Shown here in pieces: positions 8,833-17,490 of a stretch of DNA of 64,000 nucleotides. The notes beneath the pieces are model-generated. The model saw only the letters and a list, made by a program, of their open reading frames with translations, was not told the DNA's origin and ran no database searches. Origin of the DNA: Methylophilus methylotrophus DSM 46235 = ATCC 53528 (GTDB taxonomy: Bacteria; Pseudomonadota; Gammaproteobacteria; Burkholderiales; Methylophilaceae); NCBI RefSeq assembly GCF_000378225.1, contig NZ_KB905143.1, positions 186,001 through 250,000 of the forward strand, read 5' to 3'. The translations under genes and the position numbers were made by a program. Numbering within the stretch: position 1 is the first letter of the stretch; each line of letters opens with the position of its first letter.

Positions 8833-9124
8833 CTTTTAAAATCAAATAATTAATCTTCGCTCAATCAGTAGATATTGCAGCAAAATATCGCCATAAATTG
8901 CACTACTGCTGGACACATCACACATAAACTGCAATTCATTTACCGAATTCTCCTAAGGTCGATTTATTACCTAATATCAGCCAGTAAATAGTAATTCTTG
9001 TTCTGAATTAATTAAGTCGGTTGTATAATTTTTATATGGGGATTCAGCAGCCTCCCCGTTTCAAGACGATTTCCGTCCAAGGTCTGCTCAAATCTTGGGG
9101 GGAATCCCCACGAAATGAGAACTT
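8833..9124 (+). promoter_or_regulatory. chrA leader region with a candidate structured RNA
   Basis: No gene is seen in this A/T-rich gap. Its last 90 bp fold strongly. TGGGGATTC (9037-9045) pairs perfectly with GAATCCCCA (9102-9110). Inside are AGCAG/CTGCT (9046-9050 with 9084-9088) and a small hairpin GACG-ATTTC-CGTC (9065-9077). The closing stem ends 14 bp before the chrA start codon, so it could control translation. TTGTATAATTTT near 9020 can serve as a -10 region. I do not recognise the fold as a known riboswitch class. Confidence 0.45.
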
Positions 9125-10474
9125 ATGGACGAAACGAATAAAAACTCTTCATCTCAAATATCCCCAATCTCTGTTAAAGAGGCATTTCTTTATTGGTTAA
9201 AGCTAGGCTTCATTAGCTTCGGTGGACCGGCAGGTCAAATTGCCATCATGCACCACGACCTGGTAGAGAAAAAACGCTGGATATCAGAAAAGCGCTTTTT
9301 GCATGCGCTCAACTATTGCATGTTGCTACCTGGTCCCGAAGCACAGCAACTTGCCACCTATATTGGCTGGTTGATGCACCGTACTTGGGGAGGGCTTGTT
9401 GCTGGAGTATTGTTTGTGCTCCCCTCATTTTTCATCTTGGTAGGACTTGCTTGGGTATATATGGCCTATGGGAGCGTGCCTGCTGTCGCTGGCGTTCTGT
9501 ATGGCATCAAGCCTGCTGTCGTGGCAATTGTTTTGTTTGCAGCTTACCGAATAGGCTCCCGAACGCTCAAAAACAAAGTATTGTGGTCTATCGCTGCATT
9601 AGCCTTCATAGCTATCTTTTTACTAAAACTGCCTTTTCCTTTGATTATTCTTGCAGCCGGTATTATTGGTCATTTCGGTGGACGCAAAACGCCTCAGTTT
9701 TTTAAAGTTGGCGGAGGTCATGGAGCAGCCGATAAAAATTACGGCAAGGCATTGATAGACGACGATACCCCAACTCCTTCACATGCACTTTTCAGTTGGA
9801 ATAAGTTGTGGCGAATGGCGGGTATAGGCTTGGCGATATGGTTCGCGGCAATGCTGGTCTTAGTGGGTTTGTATGGGTGGGAGGCAACACTCACTCAAAT
9901 GGGTTGGTTCTTTACTAAAGCGGCCCTCATGACTTTTGGTGGCGCTTATGCGGTATTACCGTATGTATTTCAGGGCGCCGTCGAACATTACCAATGGTTA
10001 AGCCCAACACAAATGATTGACGGTCTGGCTTTAGGGGAAACCACCCCAGGCCCGCTTATTATGGTGGTCACTTTCGTTGGATTCGTTGGTGGTTGGATGA
10101 CGCATGCTCTAGGCGTTGATGCCATTTTTGCGTCTGCATTTGCTGCGGCATCTGTTGTCACTTTCTTTACGTTTTTACCCAGCTTTATTTTTATTTTTAT
10201 GGGCGCTCCATTTATTGAGACGACACACGGCAACTTGAAGTTTACCGCGCCACTGAGTGCTATTACCGCTGCGGTGGTAGGGGTGATTCTAAATCTGGCA
10301 TTGTTCTTTGCTTATCATGTCTTTTGGCCAACTGGCTTTGAGGGCGCAGTTGACTGGCCATCTGTTTTATTGACTATCGTGGCTTCTATAGCCATTTTCA
10401 GGTTCAAGATAGGCGTGATACCGGTCATTATCACCAGTGGTGTATTAGGGATGATTTGGAAACTACTGATGTGA
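9125..10474 (+). CDS. chrA: Chromate transporter ChrA (two-domain, long-chain form)
   Basis: A 449-residue inner-membrane protein with two homologous halves. Each has the CHR-family motif: FGGPAGQIA and LLPGPEAQQLATYIGW in the first half, FGGAYAVLPYV and GLALGETTPGPLIMV in the second. ChrA expels chromate, probably with protons, and gives chromate resistance. Length and duplicated domain fit the long-chain family. A structured leader precedes it and a metal-type DMT exporter gene lies convergent to it. It sits downstream of the Tn7-like transposition genes, as cargo of such elements usually does, but the element border was not found. Confidence 0.9.
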   Translation: MDETNKNSSSQISPISVKEAFLYWLKLGFISFGGPAGQIAIMHHDLVEKKRWISEKRFLHALNYCMLLPGPEAQQLATYIGWLMHRTWGGLVAGVLFVLPSFFILVGLAWVYMAYGSVPAVAGVLYGIKPAVVAIVLFAAYRIGSRTLKNKVLWSIAALAFIAIFLLKLPFPLIILAAGIIGHFGGRKTPQFFKVGGGHGAADKNYGKALIDDDTPTPSHALFSWNKLWRMAGIGLAIWFAAMLVLVGLYGWEATLTQMGWFFTKAALMTFGGAYAVLPYVFQGAVEHYQWLSPTQMIDGLALGETTPGPLIMVVTFVGFVGGWMTHALGVDAIFASAFAAASVVTFFTFLPSFIFIFMGAPFIETTHGNLKFTAPLSAITAAVVGVILNLALFFAYHVFWPTGFEGAVDWPSVLLTIVASIAIFRFKIGVIPVIITSGVLGMIWKLLM

Positions 10475-10567
10475 ATTTTCAAATTAGTACAGTACGGTTG
10501 TGACCAGTCAGGTTGCACAAGTAGTCAGAGAACATTCCGGATGACTTGATGAAGCACTGAGCAAGTA

Positions 10568-11623
10568 TTAATGCTTGTGTTGATGATGTAGATCAGGGAA
10601 ATGCGGGTGGCTATGATTTAATGGCACATGTTGATGGGAGTGAGTGTGAGGCTCACTTCCGTCCCAATCGAAGGCATGTTCATGGTTGTGATGCTCGTCA
10701 TGTATGTGACGATGTTGATGTTGCAGTTCCTCATGATGATGAAGGTGAACATGATGCTCACTTAAATGCAGCCAAACACCTATCATCATTAAGCCTGTTG
10801 CGATCCAAAACATAGTATTAGGCTGCTCGTGTAGCAGCACAAAAGAGCAGATCACGCCAGCAAAGGGTGCTATAGAAAAATATGCGCCGGTTCTGGCTGT
10901 GCCAATATGGCGCAAAGAAATGACAAACAATACTAGGCTTACCCCGTAACCTAATAAGCCGATACTCGCTGCACTTAAGCCCACTGATAAAGCCGGTAAT
11001 TTGTAACCGAGGCTAAGTGCAATTCCTAGGTTTACAAAACCAGCTACCAACCCTTTTATACAAGCAATTTGTAGCGCATCATTGGCTGATATTTTCCGGG
11101 TGAGGTTGTTATCAATTCCCCAACATAGGCACGCGCCTGCTATAGCCAGCGCTCCCCAAGGGAACGTTACATTCAACTCGTTTGGCCATGAAAGCAGAAG
11201 GCTACCCAGTACAATGCAGATCATTCCAAGGAGTATTCGCCGATCAAAATGCTCTTTGAAAACGTACCAGGCGAGTAATGCAGTTATTACGCTTTCCAGA
11301 TTGAGTTATAACGATGCTATAGAAGCAGGCGTAGATAGCAATCCCTGCATAAGTAATACTGGCCCTATCACACCTCCAAACACAGTTGCACCCGCGAGCC
11401 AGGGCAAGTCCGATGTTTGTATAGGATGGTGTCTTTGGGATTTATTTTGTAAAATTCGAGTGATGCCATAGAAGGCAAACAGACCAAGACCACTGCCTGC
11501 ATACAATAAGCCTGCAAGCATTTGCGGTGAAACATCAGTGATTAATAGCTTTGCTATAGGTGTTGCCAAGCCGAAAAGAAGGGCTGCTAAAACGGCATAA
11601 AACGCTTCAGGATGTATCTTCAT
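10568..11623 (-). pseudogene. EamA/DMT-family exporter with His-rich C-terminus, interrupted by one in-frame stop
   Basis: Two open stretches (11623-11306 and 11224-10568) are in the same frame and belong to one gene of 352 codons. Codon 106 is TAA (complement of 11306-11308) and the DMT sequence continues straight after it (LNLESVITALLAWYVFKEHF). Ten helices form two EamA domains. The last 60 residues are a His/Asp/Glu-rich tail (HHVHLHHHEELQHQHRH onwards), likely a metal-binding segment. The protein would be an inner-membrane exporter, perhaps of a metal or metal complex given chrA next door (inference). TTA to TAA is a single substitution, so this may be recent loss, a sequencing error or a re-initiated split gene (ATG at 11224). 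Confidence 0.65.
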
Positions 11624-11649
11624 CAAGGCATCATATCAAACAACTGAGT

Positions 11650-11859
11650 TTAAACCGCTCCACCATAACTGATCGCACTTAGCATTTTCTGAACCTCAAC
11701 AAATCCAGAGGGCGATTCTGCCACAACGATAGGAGCGGCTCCTAACAAAGCATGATATTGATTGAGCCAAGACTCTGCCGCTGACTCGGAACCAAAGGTA
11801 TCAATAGCCAAAGATCGAATCTTTGCCAGATTTTGTGCAGGATTAGATTCAATAGTCAT
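11650..11859 (-). CDS. Small protein with MbcA/ParS/Xre-antitoxin-like C-terminal domain
   Basis: 69 residues from MTIESNPAQNL. AIDTFGSESAAESWL and a nearby ALLGAAPIVVAESPSGFVEVQKML resemble the toxin-binding domain (DUF2384) of Xre/ParS/MbcA antitoxins, which normally neutralise RES-domain toxins. No RES-domain gene is visible nearby. It overlaps the preceding gene by 4 bp (ATGA), so the pair is translationally coupled. A DNA-binding helix-turn-helix part is missing. The role behind tniQ is unknown. Confidence 0.5.
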   Translation of the reverse strand: MTIESNPAQNLAKIRSLAIDTFGSESAAESWLNQYHALLGAAPIVVAESPSGFVEVQKMLSAISYGGAV

Positions 11860-12095
11860 GAAAACCTCAGCGGTACAATGCGTAACCACTCCCCCAATAC
11901 GTCTTTAAGGCAATGCTGGCAAATGTCGACTGAAATTCGATTGCCATCCCCAAAAATCGAGCAATACCCGCCCACTCGATCAATTGAGAGGAGTTCCTCA
12001 GCCTCTCCTCCATGAGCTTCGGCTTCACGGCCACAACGATCACAAACGTAGCCAGATATTTCAGGGACCACTTTTTCTCGAAACTTTTTCATCAT
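11856..12095 (-). CDS. Small protein with two CxxC motifs (zinc-ribbon-like)
   Basis: 79 residues with CDRCG (about residue 18) and CQHC (about 60), enough for one zinc site, followed by LKDVLGEWLRI. GGAG before the ATG at 12095 supports the start. It lies 25 bp after tniQ on the same strand and is coupled to the following antitoxin-like gene. I do not recognise a named family. Zinc-ribbon proteins of this size bind nucleic acid or a partner protein, but which applies here is not visible. Confidence 0.5.
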   Translation of the reverse strand: MMKKFREKVVPEISGYVCDRCGREAEAHGGEAEELLSIDRVGGYCSIFGDGNRISVDICQHCLKDVLGEWLRIVPLRFS

Positions 12096-12120
12096 GATGC
12101 TCCTTCAATTATTGGCCAAA

Positions 12121-13812
12121 TCATGCTCGATTGACAGAATACTCTTGCATACTAGATTGGTTAAATCCAACCAAAGACTCTTCGATCACATATATCCCGT
12201 AATCTGTAGAGCATGCCTCAAACGCACTAGCTTTGATCAGGCTTTTAACCACCTTGGCGTCTACCCCTAAAATCTCGCCGGCATCTTCCGATGAAATCAT
12301 GCCAGAGAATTTTTGTGCTAGCCTAGAAATGGCTTCATCAATTTGTGAGCGCTGAAAGAGTAAATCACCTGGCTTCTCACCTGCGATGCCAGCAGGCACA
12401 ATCTCGCGAACTCTGATAGCTTCAATCAATGCCGCCTTGATCACCGACGGTCCCAGCTTCTTGAGCAGAATCTGCTTTAAACTGATGTACCGAATATCTT
12501 GTGGTGAATTGGATATAAACTCCACTCCGTCCACCAACTCACTTCTCAACCGCTCAACATCCCGCTCATGAAATAACTTCATTGGGTTGGTCATGAAGTG
12601 TGCCTGGTAATACCCTTTTTGGCGATACACATTCAAAATGGCCACTGGCAAATCCAACCGCTCCGCAGCTTCTTTAATTGTGAGGCTTTGGCCTGCGGCA
12701 AACTCAAATACTAACTGCTCAGTGACCTCAAACAGTGCCTGTCCTTTGGCATTGACTGTATGTACAGGGATCAAGCCTGCAGCCACCATTTTTCGTAATG
12801 TGGCAGGCTGCTTGCTCAATGCCTGTGCCAGTCCATAAATCCCTACGATATTTGATGTGCCACCTTGTTGGAGTTTAGGGTGGATCAATGCTTTACGCCA
12901 CTGGCTTTGGCCAAACTCAACAAAGGCCTGATACATGAATGCCACTTCATCCTTGGGTAGCCCATTCTTAAACAAGGTTTCATAGATCGGCAGAAACTGC
13001 TTACGCAGCCCTGTGCTTGCCATATCGGCCTGTGGTCCCTGCGTTTCCTCCAGATATTGGTGAAAACCCCGAGGCCAGTTCGTAAAGATGCTGGCCGCCA
13101 AAGTGACTGTAGCCATTAAGTCACCATTGGGTTGCGCATCAGCTGAGCGTCCCTCCAGCCGGTATAACAAACTCAGCACTGTGTTGAGCGACAACTTAGC
13201 AATCGCCTCGACAGGAAATCCTAAGGGCTCAAGCAATGAGTTATCCAAATCCTGATTTTCCAGTTTGGCTTTGAGGATATGCATCAAACCAATCACCGTA
13301 TGATTTGTTACCTCGCGAGCCTTTGCATGCTTAAAATCATAGCCGCACTGACATTTGGTGAGCCCTGGTCGAAAGACATCCAGCCCTTTACCGCAGCTTG
13401 GACATTGTTCGATGGTTTCAATCTTATGCTCAGGGCAGACAACAGCATACTTGAGCTCAGTAAAACTGGAGATATAACCCTTCTCAGCGATACAACAAGG
13501 ACAGACTCTCGTATGCTTAGAGCGCAGATACAAACTCGGGATACGATGTCCTGAAAGCACCTGATAGCGACTATGCTTGGTTTTCTCAGAGAGGAAGTCA
13601 AACTCTGACAGATCACTGCCTACCAACCGCTTTAATTTTTCAGGGTCAGGCGTTGCCGAACGGATTTCGTTCTCAGTCATTCCGGCATGCCGGAGCATGC
13701 CGTGAATGGAACGATAACCGTTAGCCTCAGCCACTCTCAAAATATAGCCCTTATAGCTTTCAAAAGGCACAGGTTGAGGTGTGACCACTAATGGCTGAAC
13801 GTTATCAAACAT
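12121..13812 (-). CDS. tniQ: TniQ/TnsD-family transposition target-selection protein
   Basis: 563 residues. The N-terminus (VPFESYKGYILRVAEANGY) is the TniQ start motif. A zinc-finger set follows (CPCCIAEKG, CPEHK..CPSCGKGLDVF, KCQCGYDF, about residues 105-165), then a long helical C-terminal part with HTH-like segments (SLTIKEAAERLDLPVA). TniQ/TnsD proteins bind the target site and recruit the TnsC ATPase. The size resembles TnsD rather than the shorter TniQ of CRISPR-associated elements. The ATG at 13812 shares one base with the tnsC stop (TGATG), so the four genes form one operon. Confidence 0.85.
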   Translation of the reverse strand: MFDNVQPLVVTPQPVPFESYKGYILRVAEANGYRSIHGMLRHAGMTENEIRSATPDPEKLKRLVGSDLSEFDFLSEKTKHSRYQVLSGHRIPSLYLRSKHTRVCPCCIAEKGYISSFTELKYAVVCPEHKIETIEQCPSCGKGLDVFRPGLTKCQCGYDFKHAKAREVTNHTVIGLMHILKAKLENQDLDNSLLEPLGFPVEAIAKLSLNTVLSLLYRLEGRSADAQPNGDLMATVTLAASIFTNWPRGFHQYLEETQGPQADMASTGLRKQFLPIYETLFKNGLPKDEVAFMYQAFVEFGQSQWRKALIHPKLQQGGTSNIVGIYGLAQALSKQPATLRKMVAAGLIPVHTVNAKGQALFEVTEQLVFEFAAGQSLTIKEAAERLDLPVAILNVYRQKGYYQAHFMTNPMKLFHERDVERLRSELVDGVEFISNSPQDIRYISLKQILLKKLGPSVIKAALIEAIRVREIVPAGIAGEKPGDLLFQRSQIDEAISRLAQKFSGMISSEDAGEILGVDAKVVKSLIKASAFEACSTDYGIYVIEESLVGFNQSSMQEYSVNRA

Positions 13813-14843
13813 CAATTGTACAAACCTCCTTTCGGTGTCAATAATGCCCCTTTGGTATTGAGCTCGCGCATGCGTAAACTCTCCAGATCAACAGCCGAAA
13901 GACCAATCCTTGCAACCTGATCCATGAGCGCTTTGGTGGGAGTAGGATCGAATGATGAGGCAAACGGGTTATGTGCAACCGAGACGCCCTCTAGCCATAT
14001 GGCCTTACTGAAAGCCTCCTCCAGGTGTCGCATGGTGATTTCTGCTCTATCATCCTCAATGGCATCCCATACCGCCTGTTTGAGAATCTTGACGACATAC
14101 CCAATCAAGCCACCCGAAGCGCAAAAAAAGCGGAAGGCGATATTCTCATTACCGATCGCCGGCAGTTTGAAATCAACCAACCCAGATTCGAACCCTTTCA
14201 GAATTCTGACGAACTCATGCTGGGAGTCCTGATTCGACCAGTTGTAACGCTGCATTTTGATAGAACCCAGCATACGACCGCTCAACTGCTCGTTCTGGTT
14301 AATCACGTTAATGGAAGTTGGCAGACCAACAACGACCAGGAAAATCTTGGTTTCCTCCAGCAGGTTTTTCAGAAAATCAGACAGGTGATGCTGAACCTTA
14401 TGTGAGCCACGATCATAGAAATGCTGAAACTCTTCAATCACCAGCAAAGTTGTACCAGCCTGTTTAAGTAGCAACTTTAACCGTTCTGTTTTCGTGATTT
14501 CAGTTTCCCGGCCAGTCTTGACGCGGTCACCAATGGCATACAGCATCTCGTCTACGAATCCTTTGACAGTAGGTTTAGCTGGCGTGGTGACTTTGAGAAT
14601 TGGCACCCGCAATCCTTCTTCAGTACGCTCCTGACTATGATTGAGCATCAAGTTATCAATCACTCTGGACTTCCCGCTCCGAGACTCACCAACCACCGCA
14701 ATTCCCAGCGGTTCAACCGCAGTGACAGAGTTATTGAAGTGCTGCTCAAGGCGTTTTGAGGCCATCTGAAAATTGAAACTTGGTATCAATAAGTTATCGA
14801 TACAATTACGGATATTGGTTTGGTTCATAGTTTGTGTATTCAT
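13812..14843 (-). CDS. tnsC: TnsC/TniB-type AAA+ ATPase
   Basis: 343 residues. Walker A is GESRSGKSRVIDNL (about residue 51), Walker B is TLLVIEEFQHF (about 133), and VVGLPTSINVI holds the sensor region. TnsC polymerises on DNA with ATP and connects the target-selection protein to the TnsA/TnsB transposase. Length and motifs are normal for the family. Its start overlaps the tnsB stop by 4 bp (ATGA). Confidence 0.85.
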   Translation of the reverse strand: MNTQTMNQTNIRNCIDNLLIPSFNFQMASKRLEQHFNNSVTAVEPLGIAVVGESRSGKSRVIDNLMLNHSQERTEEGLRVPILKVTTPAKPTVKGFVDEMLYAIGDRVKTGRETEITKTERLKLLLKQAGTTLLVIEEFQHFYDRGSHKVQHHLSDFLKNLLEETKIFLVVVGLPTSINVINQNEQLSGRMLGSIKMQRYNWSNQDSQHEFVRILKGFESGLVDFKLPAIGNENIAFRFFCASGGLIGYVVKILKQAVWDAIEDDRAEITMRHLEEAFSKAIWLEGVSVAHNPFASSFDPTPTKALMDQVARIGLSAVDLESLRMRELNTKGALLTPKGGLYN

Positions 14844-16792
14844 TTACGACGCTCCTGTACGATTGCGGAAAAACCTTCAACTTCATTTAGGGATAAAGAC
14901 ACCATCATGGCATCCGGCATCAACTCAGCCTCAGCTTCGCGATGCTGCTCGACGATGTCTTGGGTACGCTTTTGATCTTCAATCAGACGACCCCGTTTGG
15001 CTCGTAGTCTTGCGCTGGTCTTTTTAAAACCGACCTCCGACATCACCATTTCGTGGATGTCTTTAGAAGCACGCATCCATCCTTTTTCGTTATCCTGGCC
15101 GATTCTGTTTTTGGCATACTTGCGATAAAGCTTGTGCTGCCAAAGCGATAAGCCTTGGGCGTATGCCTGATTCAGCGCAGGCACCGCGACATAGTTACCA
15201 TCCACTGGATGCTTGATATGCACTTGGCCAAGATTGCCCTCATCAACCAAGACTTCGACCGTCAATTTGTCGCCACACTGCTTACGCCAGAGGATCATTT
15301 CCTGCGAGTTGTAGAGCAGGTTATTGACCTGGATGCCCTTATGCGTGAGAGAGCACTCATCGCGTCTGCCCAACAACATGTCGATGACTTCAAGATTGGT
15401 GGCGACTGGCGTATTACTGACTGAGTCAGCATTTCGCCAAGCATCCGCCGGCTTCACCCTTTCGAGACCTGCGTGAGGCTTCTGGTGGTAATAGTCAGCA
15501 ATCCACTTGAAAACGATTTCCTTGAACTTTTCATAACGAATCACGGCATGTTTCTCTGGGTCGTAATCCTCTTTCTCAAAGATGTTGCTGAACGTAGTCC
15601 CAGGGTTGCCATGACTGATACCATCGTTGATCGTTCTCATAAAACGCTCAACACTGCCCTTGTACCAGGGAGACTTACGAGGTGTATATTTGATCTCGAT
15701 ATCAAACTGATAGCAGGCCTTTTCAAAGCTATCGCTGTGAAACTCCATTCCGTTATCCACCACCAGTGTTTTCATCACACCAAACGCCTCCCAGGCATTT
15801 TTAATACTCGGGTATTCCGTTTGCAGAGAAAGCTTAGGTTTCAGCGCATGCTTCAAGCATCTGGCGACAGACAGATAACTAGGCGACTCGAAACCGATAT
15901 AAATACCCAAGATGCAACGGGTATGCTTATCAATACAGACAGTGAGCCACGGACGCCCCAGTGGAATACCAGCGTCATCCACCACAAAGATATCCAGTTG
16001 GGTGTGATCAATCTCAGCCACCTCTAGCCGCTGATTGGTCTCGATATGGTTGAGCTTGCCGCGATACATTCTGCGCGCGACAGTCGCCCCGCGACGGGCA
16101 ACATCCCTGTCAAAGGCCGGGATTTGATCAATTAAACGCTTCACCAGCCGCGCAGATGGCAGAGGTAACTTGCCACTTTGCATCGCCCATTGATTGCGCT
16201 CCTGAATATCCGCTGTGGCCAACTCTAGAATCCTTGTTTGGGTTGGGCGTGATGTGGTTAGGTAAACGTTATCGATAAAACGCTCAACCACTTCAATCAC
16301 TGCATCAGGATAGCGGTTGCAACGATTACCTTTGCGTTGATGCTGTTCCAAAAGAGCTTGAATATCCCGTGCCCCTTTCAGGAACTTCAATACCCATCTT
16401 CGCACCGTGATCCAGTGGGGAATCGGCTGCTTCAAACTGTGGGTATTCCAGAACTCCTGTAAGGCGGCTTGATACATTGCCTTAGTCGCGGGTAGACCCT
16501 CTACTGCTTTCACGCATCCACGTTTGAGCTTGGCCCGATCAAATCCTGCATCAGTAGTATCAATCAGCAGTGCTTTCGCAGGGGGTGTTTTGACAAACTT
16601 GTCACGCTCCAAAATAAAAGTCAGATCCCCGGACTCAAGCGCCAATAACATCTCATCCAACTTAGAAGTCTCAAGATAGCCGGTCTGTGAATCCTCAAGC
16701 TGCCATAGGGCTTCACCTACTTCACGCTTGAGCGTAGACACGCGTCCTTTGAACGAAATTACTGCACCTTTTTGGAAATAAGCGACGCCCAT
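14840..16792 (-). CDS. tnsB: TnsB-type DDE transposase (Mu-type integrase core)
   Basis: 650 residues. N-terminal helical DNA-binding segments are followed by an RNase H-like core with the DDE triad: Asp in VAEIDHTQLDI (about 273), Asp in LVVDNGMEFH (about 355) and Glu in SPWYKGSVERFMRT (about 391). A Mu-transposase C-terminal beta-barrel comes next. TnsB binds the transposon ends, cuts the 3' strands and joins them to target DNA with TnsA and TnsC. It starts 34 bp inside the tnsA gene. The catalytic residues are present, so the enzyme may be active. Confidence 0.88.
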   Translation of the reverse strand: MGVAYFQKGAVISFKGRVSTLKREVGEALWQLEDSQTGYLETSKLDEMLLALESGDLTFILERDKFVKTPPAKALLIDTTDAGFDRAKLKRGCVKAVEGLPATKAMYQAALQEFWNTHSLKQPIPHWITVRRWVLKFLKGARDIQALLEQHQRKGNRCNRYPDAVIEVVERFIDNVYLTTSRPTQTRILELATADIQERNQWAMQSGKLPLPSARLVKRLIDQIPAFDRDVARRGATVARRMYRGKLNHIETNQRLEVAEIDHTQLDIFVVDDAGIPLGRPWLTVCIDKHTRCILGIYIGFESPSYLSVARCLKHALKPKLSLQTEYPSIKNAWEAFGVMKTLVVDNGMEFHSDSFEKACYQFDIEIKYTPRKSPWYKGSVERFMRTINDGISHGNPGTTFSNIFEKEDYDPEKHAVIRYEKFKEIVFKWIADYYHQKPHAGLERVKPADAWRNADSVSNTPVATNLEVIDMLLGRRDECSLTHKGIQVNNLLYNSQEMILWRKQCGDKLTVEVLVDEGNLGQVHIKHPVDGNYVAVPALNQAYAQGLSLWQHKLYRKYAKNRIGQDNEKGWMRASKDIHEMVMSEVGFKKTSARLRAKRGRLIEDQKRTQDIVEQHREAEAELMPDAMMVSLSLNEVEGFSAIVQERRK

Positions 16793-17490
16793 GTTCCTTC
16801 TCCTTCCGCATGTTGATAATTCACCCAGGCAACCAATGTTTCAGCGGTGATGGGCTTTGTAAGGTCAACGAGGAGCAACCCCTCCATAATCAGTTGGCAG
16901 ATGTACTGATTGAGGTATGGATTATCAGGAGTACTCTGCAGAGAGCGCCATGGAATACCGCCCATGCTCTGAAAAAGCCGACGAAGTTGCTCACGGGCCA
17001 ACATAGGCATTTGAATCTTGCCGTTGCGCTTGATGTACCAGGCGTTACTCAAAAACACTGGGTTATCAATCAACTCAGCAATCACTACGTGGTACTGGAA
17101 TCCGTGATTCGGCAACAGCTTTGTCAGCAGATCTGAGCGATCACAAATATGCTGATCCAGACCCGATAAGGTTTTAACCTCAATGAGGTGTTGACCACCA
17201 TTGGTCTCAACATGGAAGTCAGGATAGTGGACATGGTCTTGCCCATTCATGACATACTGGATTTCGCAGGGCTGTGGTCTGAAGCTGATGACATGAGGGC
17301 TCATGTCCAGATACAGCATGCAGTTGCGCTCGTTTTCAGATTCGCACTGCAGACTGGTCTGCATTTTCCAACTTGGGTACTTCAAGGTCACCCGGGCATT
17401 GGACCGCTTCACAACCTTGCGGCTTAATTCCCCAGGTGGGGCAAAAGCGATGCTCGTGACTGAGCAGTCTGATGGTATTAAATAACTCAT
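16759..17490 (-). CDS. tnsA: TnsA-type endonuclease
   Basis: 243 residues. The nuclease core shows Glu in CESENERNCMLYLDM (about residue 50), Asp in VHYPDFHVE (about 92) and EVK in HLIEVKTLSG (about 105), the E..D..ExK arrangement of TnsA. TnsA cuts the 5' strands so that Tn7-type elements move by cut-and-paste. A helical C-terminal domain probably contacts TnsB/TnsC. It is the first gene of the transposition operon. CTCCTAGGAG-like bases just before the ATG supply a ribosome site. Confidence 0.82.
   Translation of the reverse strand: MSYLIPSDCSVTSIAFAPPGELSRKVVKRSNARVTLKYPSWKMQTSLQCESENERNCMLYLDMSPHVISFRPQPCEIQYVMNGQDHVHYPDFHVETNGGQHLIEVKTLSGLDQHICDRSDLLTKLLPNHGFQYHVVIAELIDNPVFLSNAWYIKRNGKIQMPMLAREQLRRLFQSMGGIPWRSLQSTPDNPYLNQYICQLIMEGLLLVDLTKPITAETLVAWVNYQHAEGEGTWASLISKKVQ

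Larger units (their letters stand above)
12121..17490 (-). mobile_element. Tn7-like transposition module tnsA-tnsB-tnsC-tniQ
   Basis: Four overlapping genes on the minus strand encode the TnsA endonuclease, the TnsB DDE transposase, the TnsC AAA+ regulator and TniQ/TnsD. This is the full cut-and-paste set of a Tn7-like transposon. By analogy with Tn7 the right end should lie just upstream of tnsA (17.5-17.9 kb) and the cargo should extend beyond tniQ toward lower coordinates, which would include chrA. I searched both flanks by eye and could not establish matching TGT/ACA ends or a target duplication, so the borders of the whole element are undefined. No CRISPR array or cas genes are near. Confidence 0.8.

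Noticed and set aside
11224-11308. Frameshift in the DMT gene
   Set aside because: The two halves are in the same frame; the break is a single TAA codon.
12121-17490. CRISPR-associated transposon
   Set aside because: No cas genes or repeat-spacer array occur anywhere near, and tniQ is of TnsD-like length.
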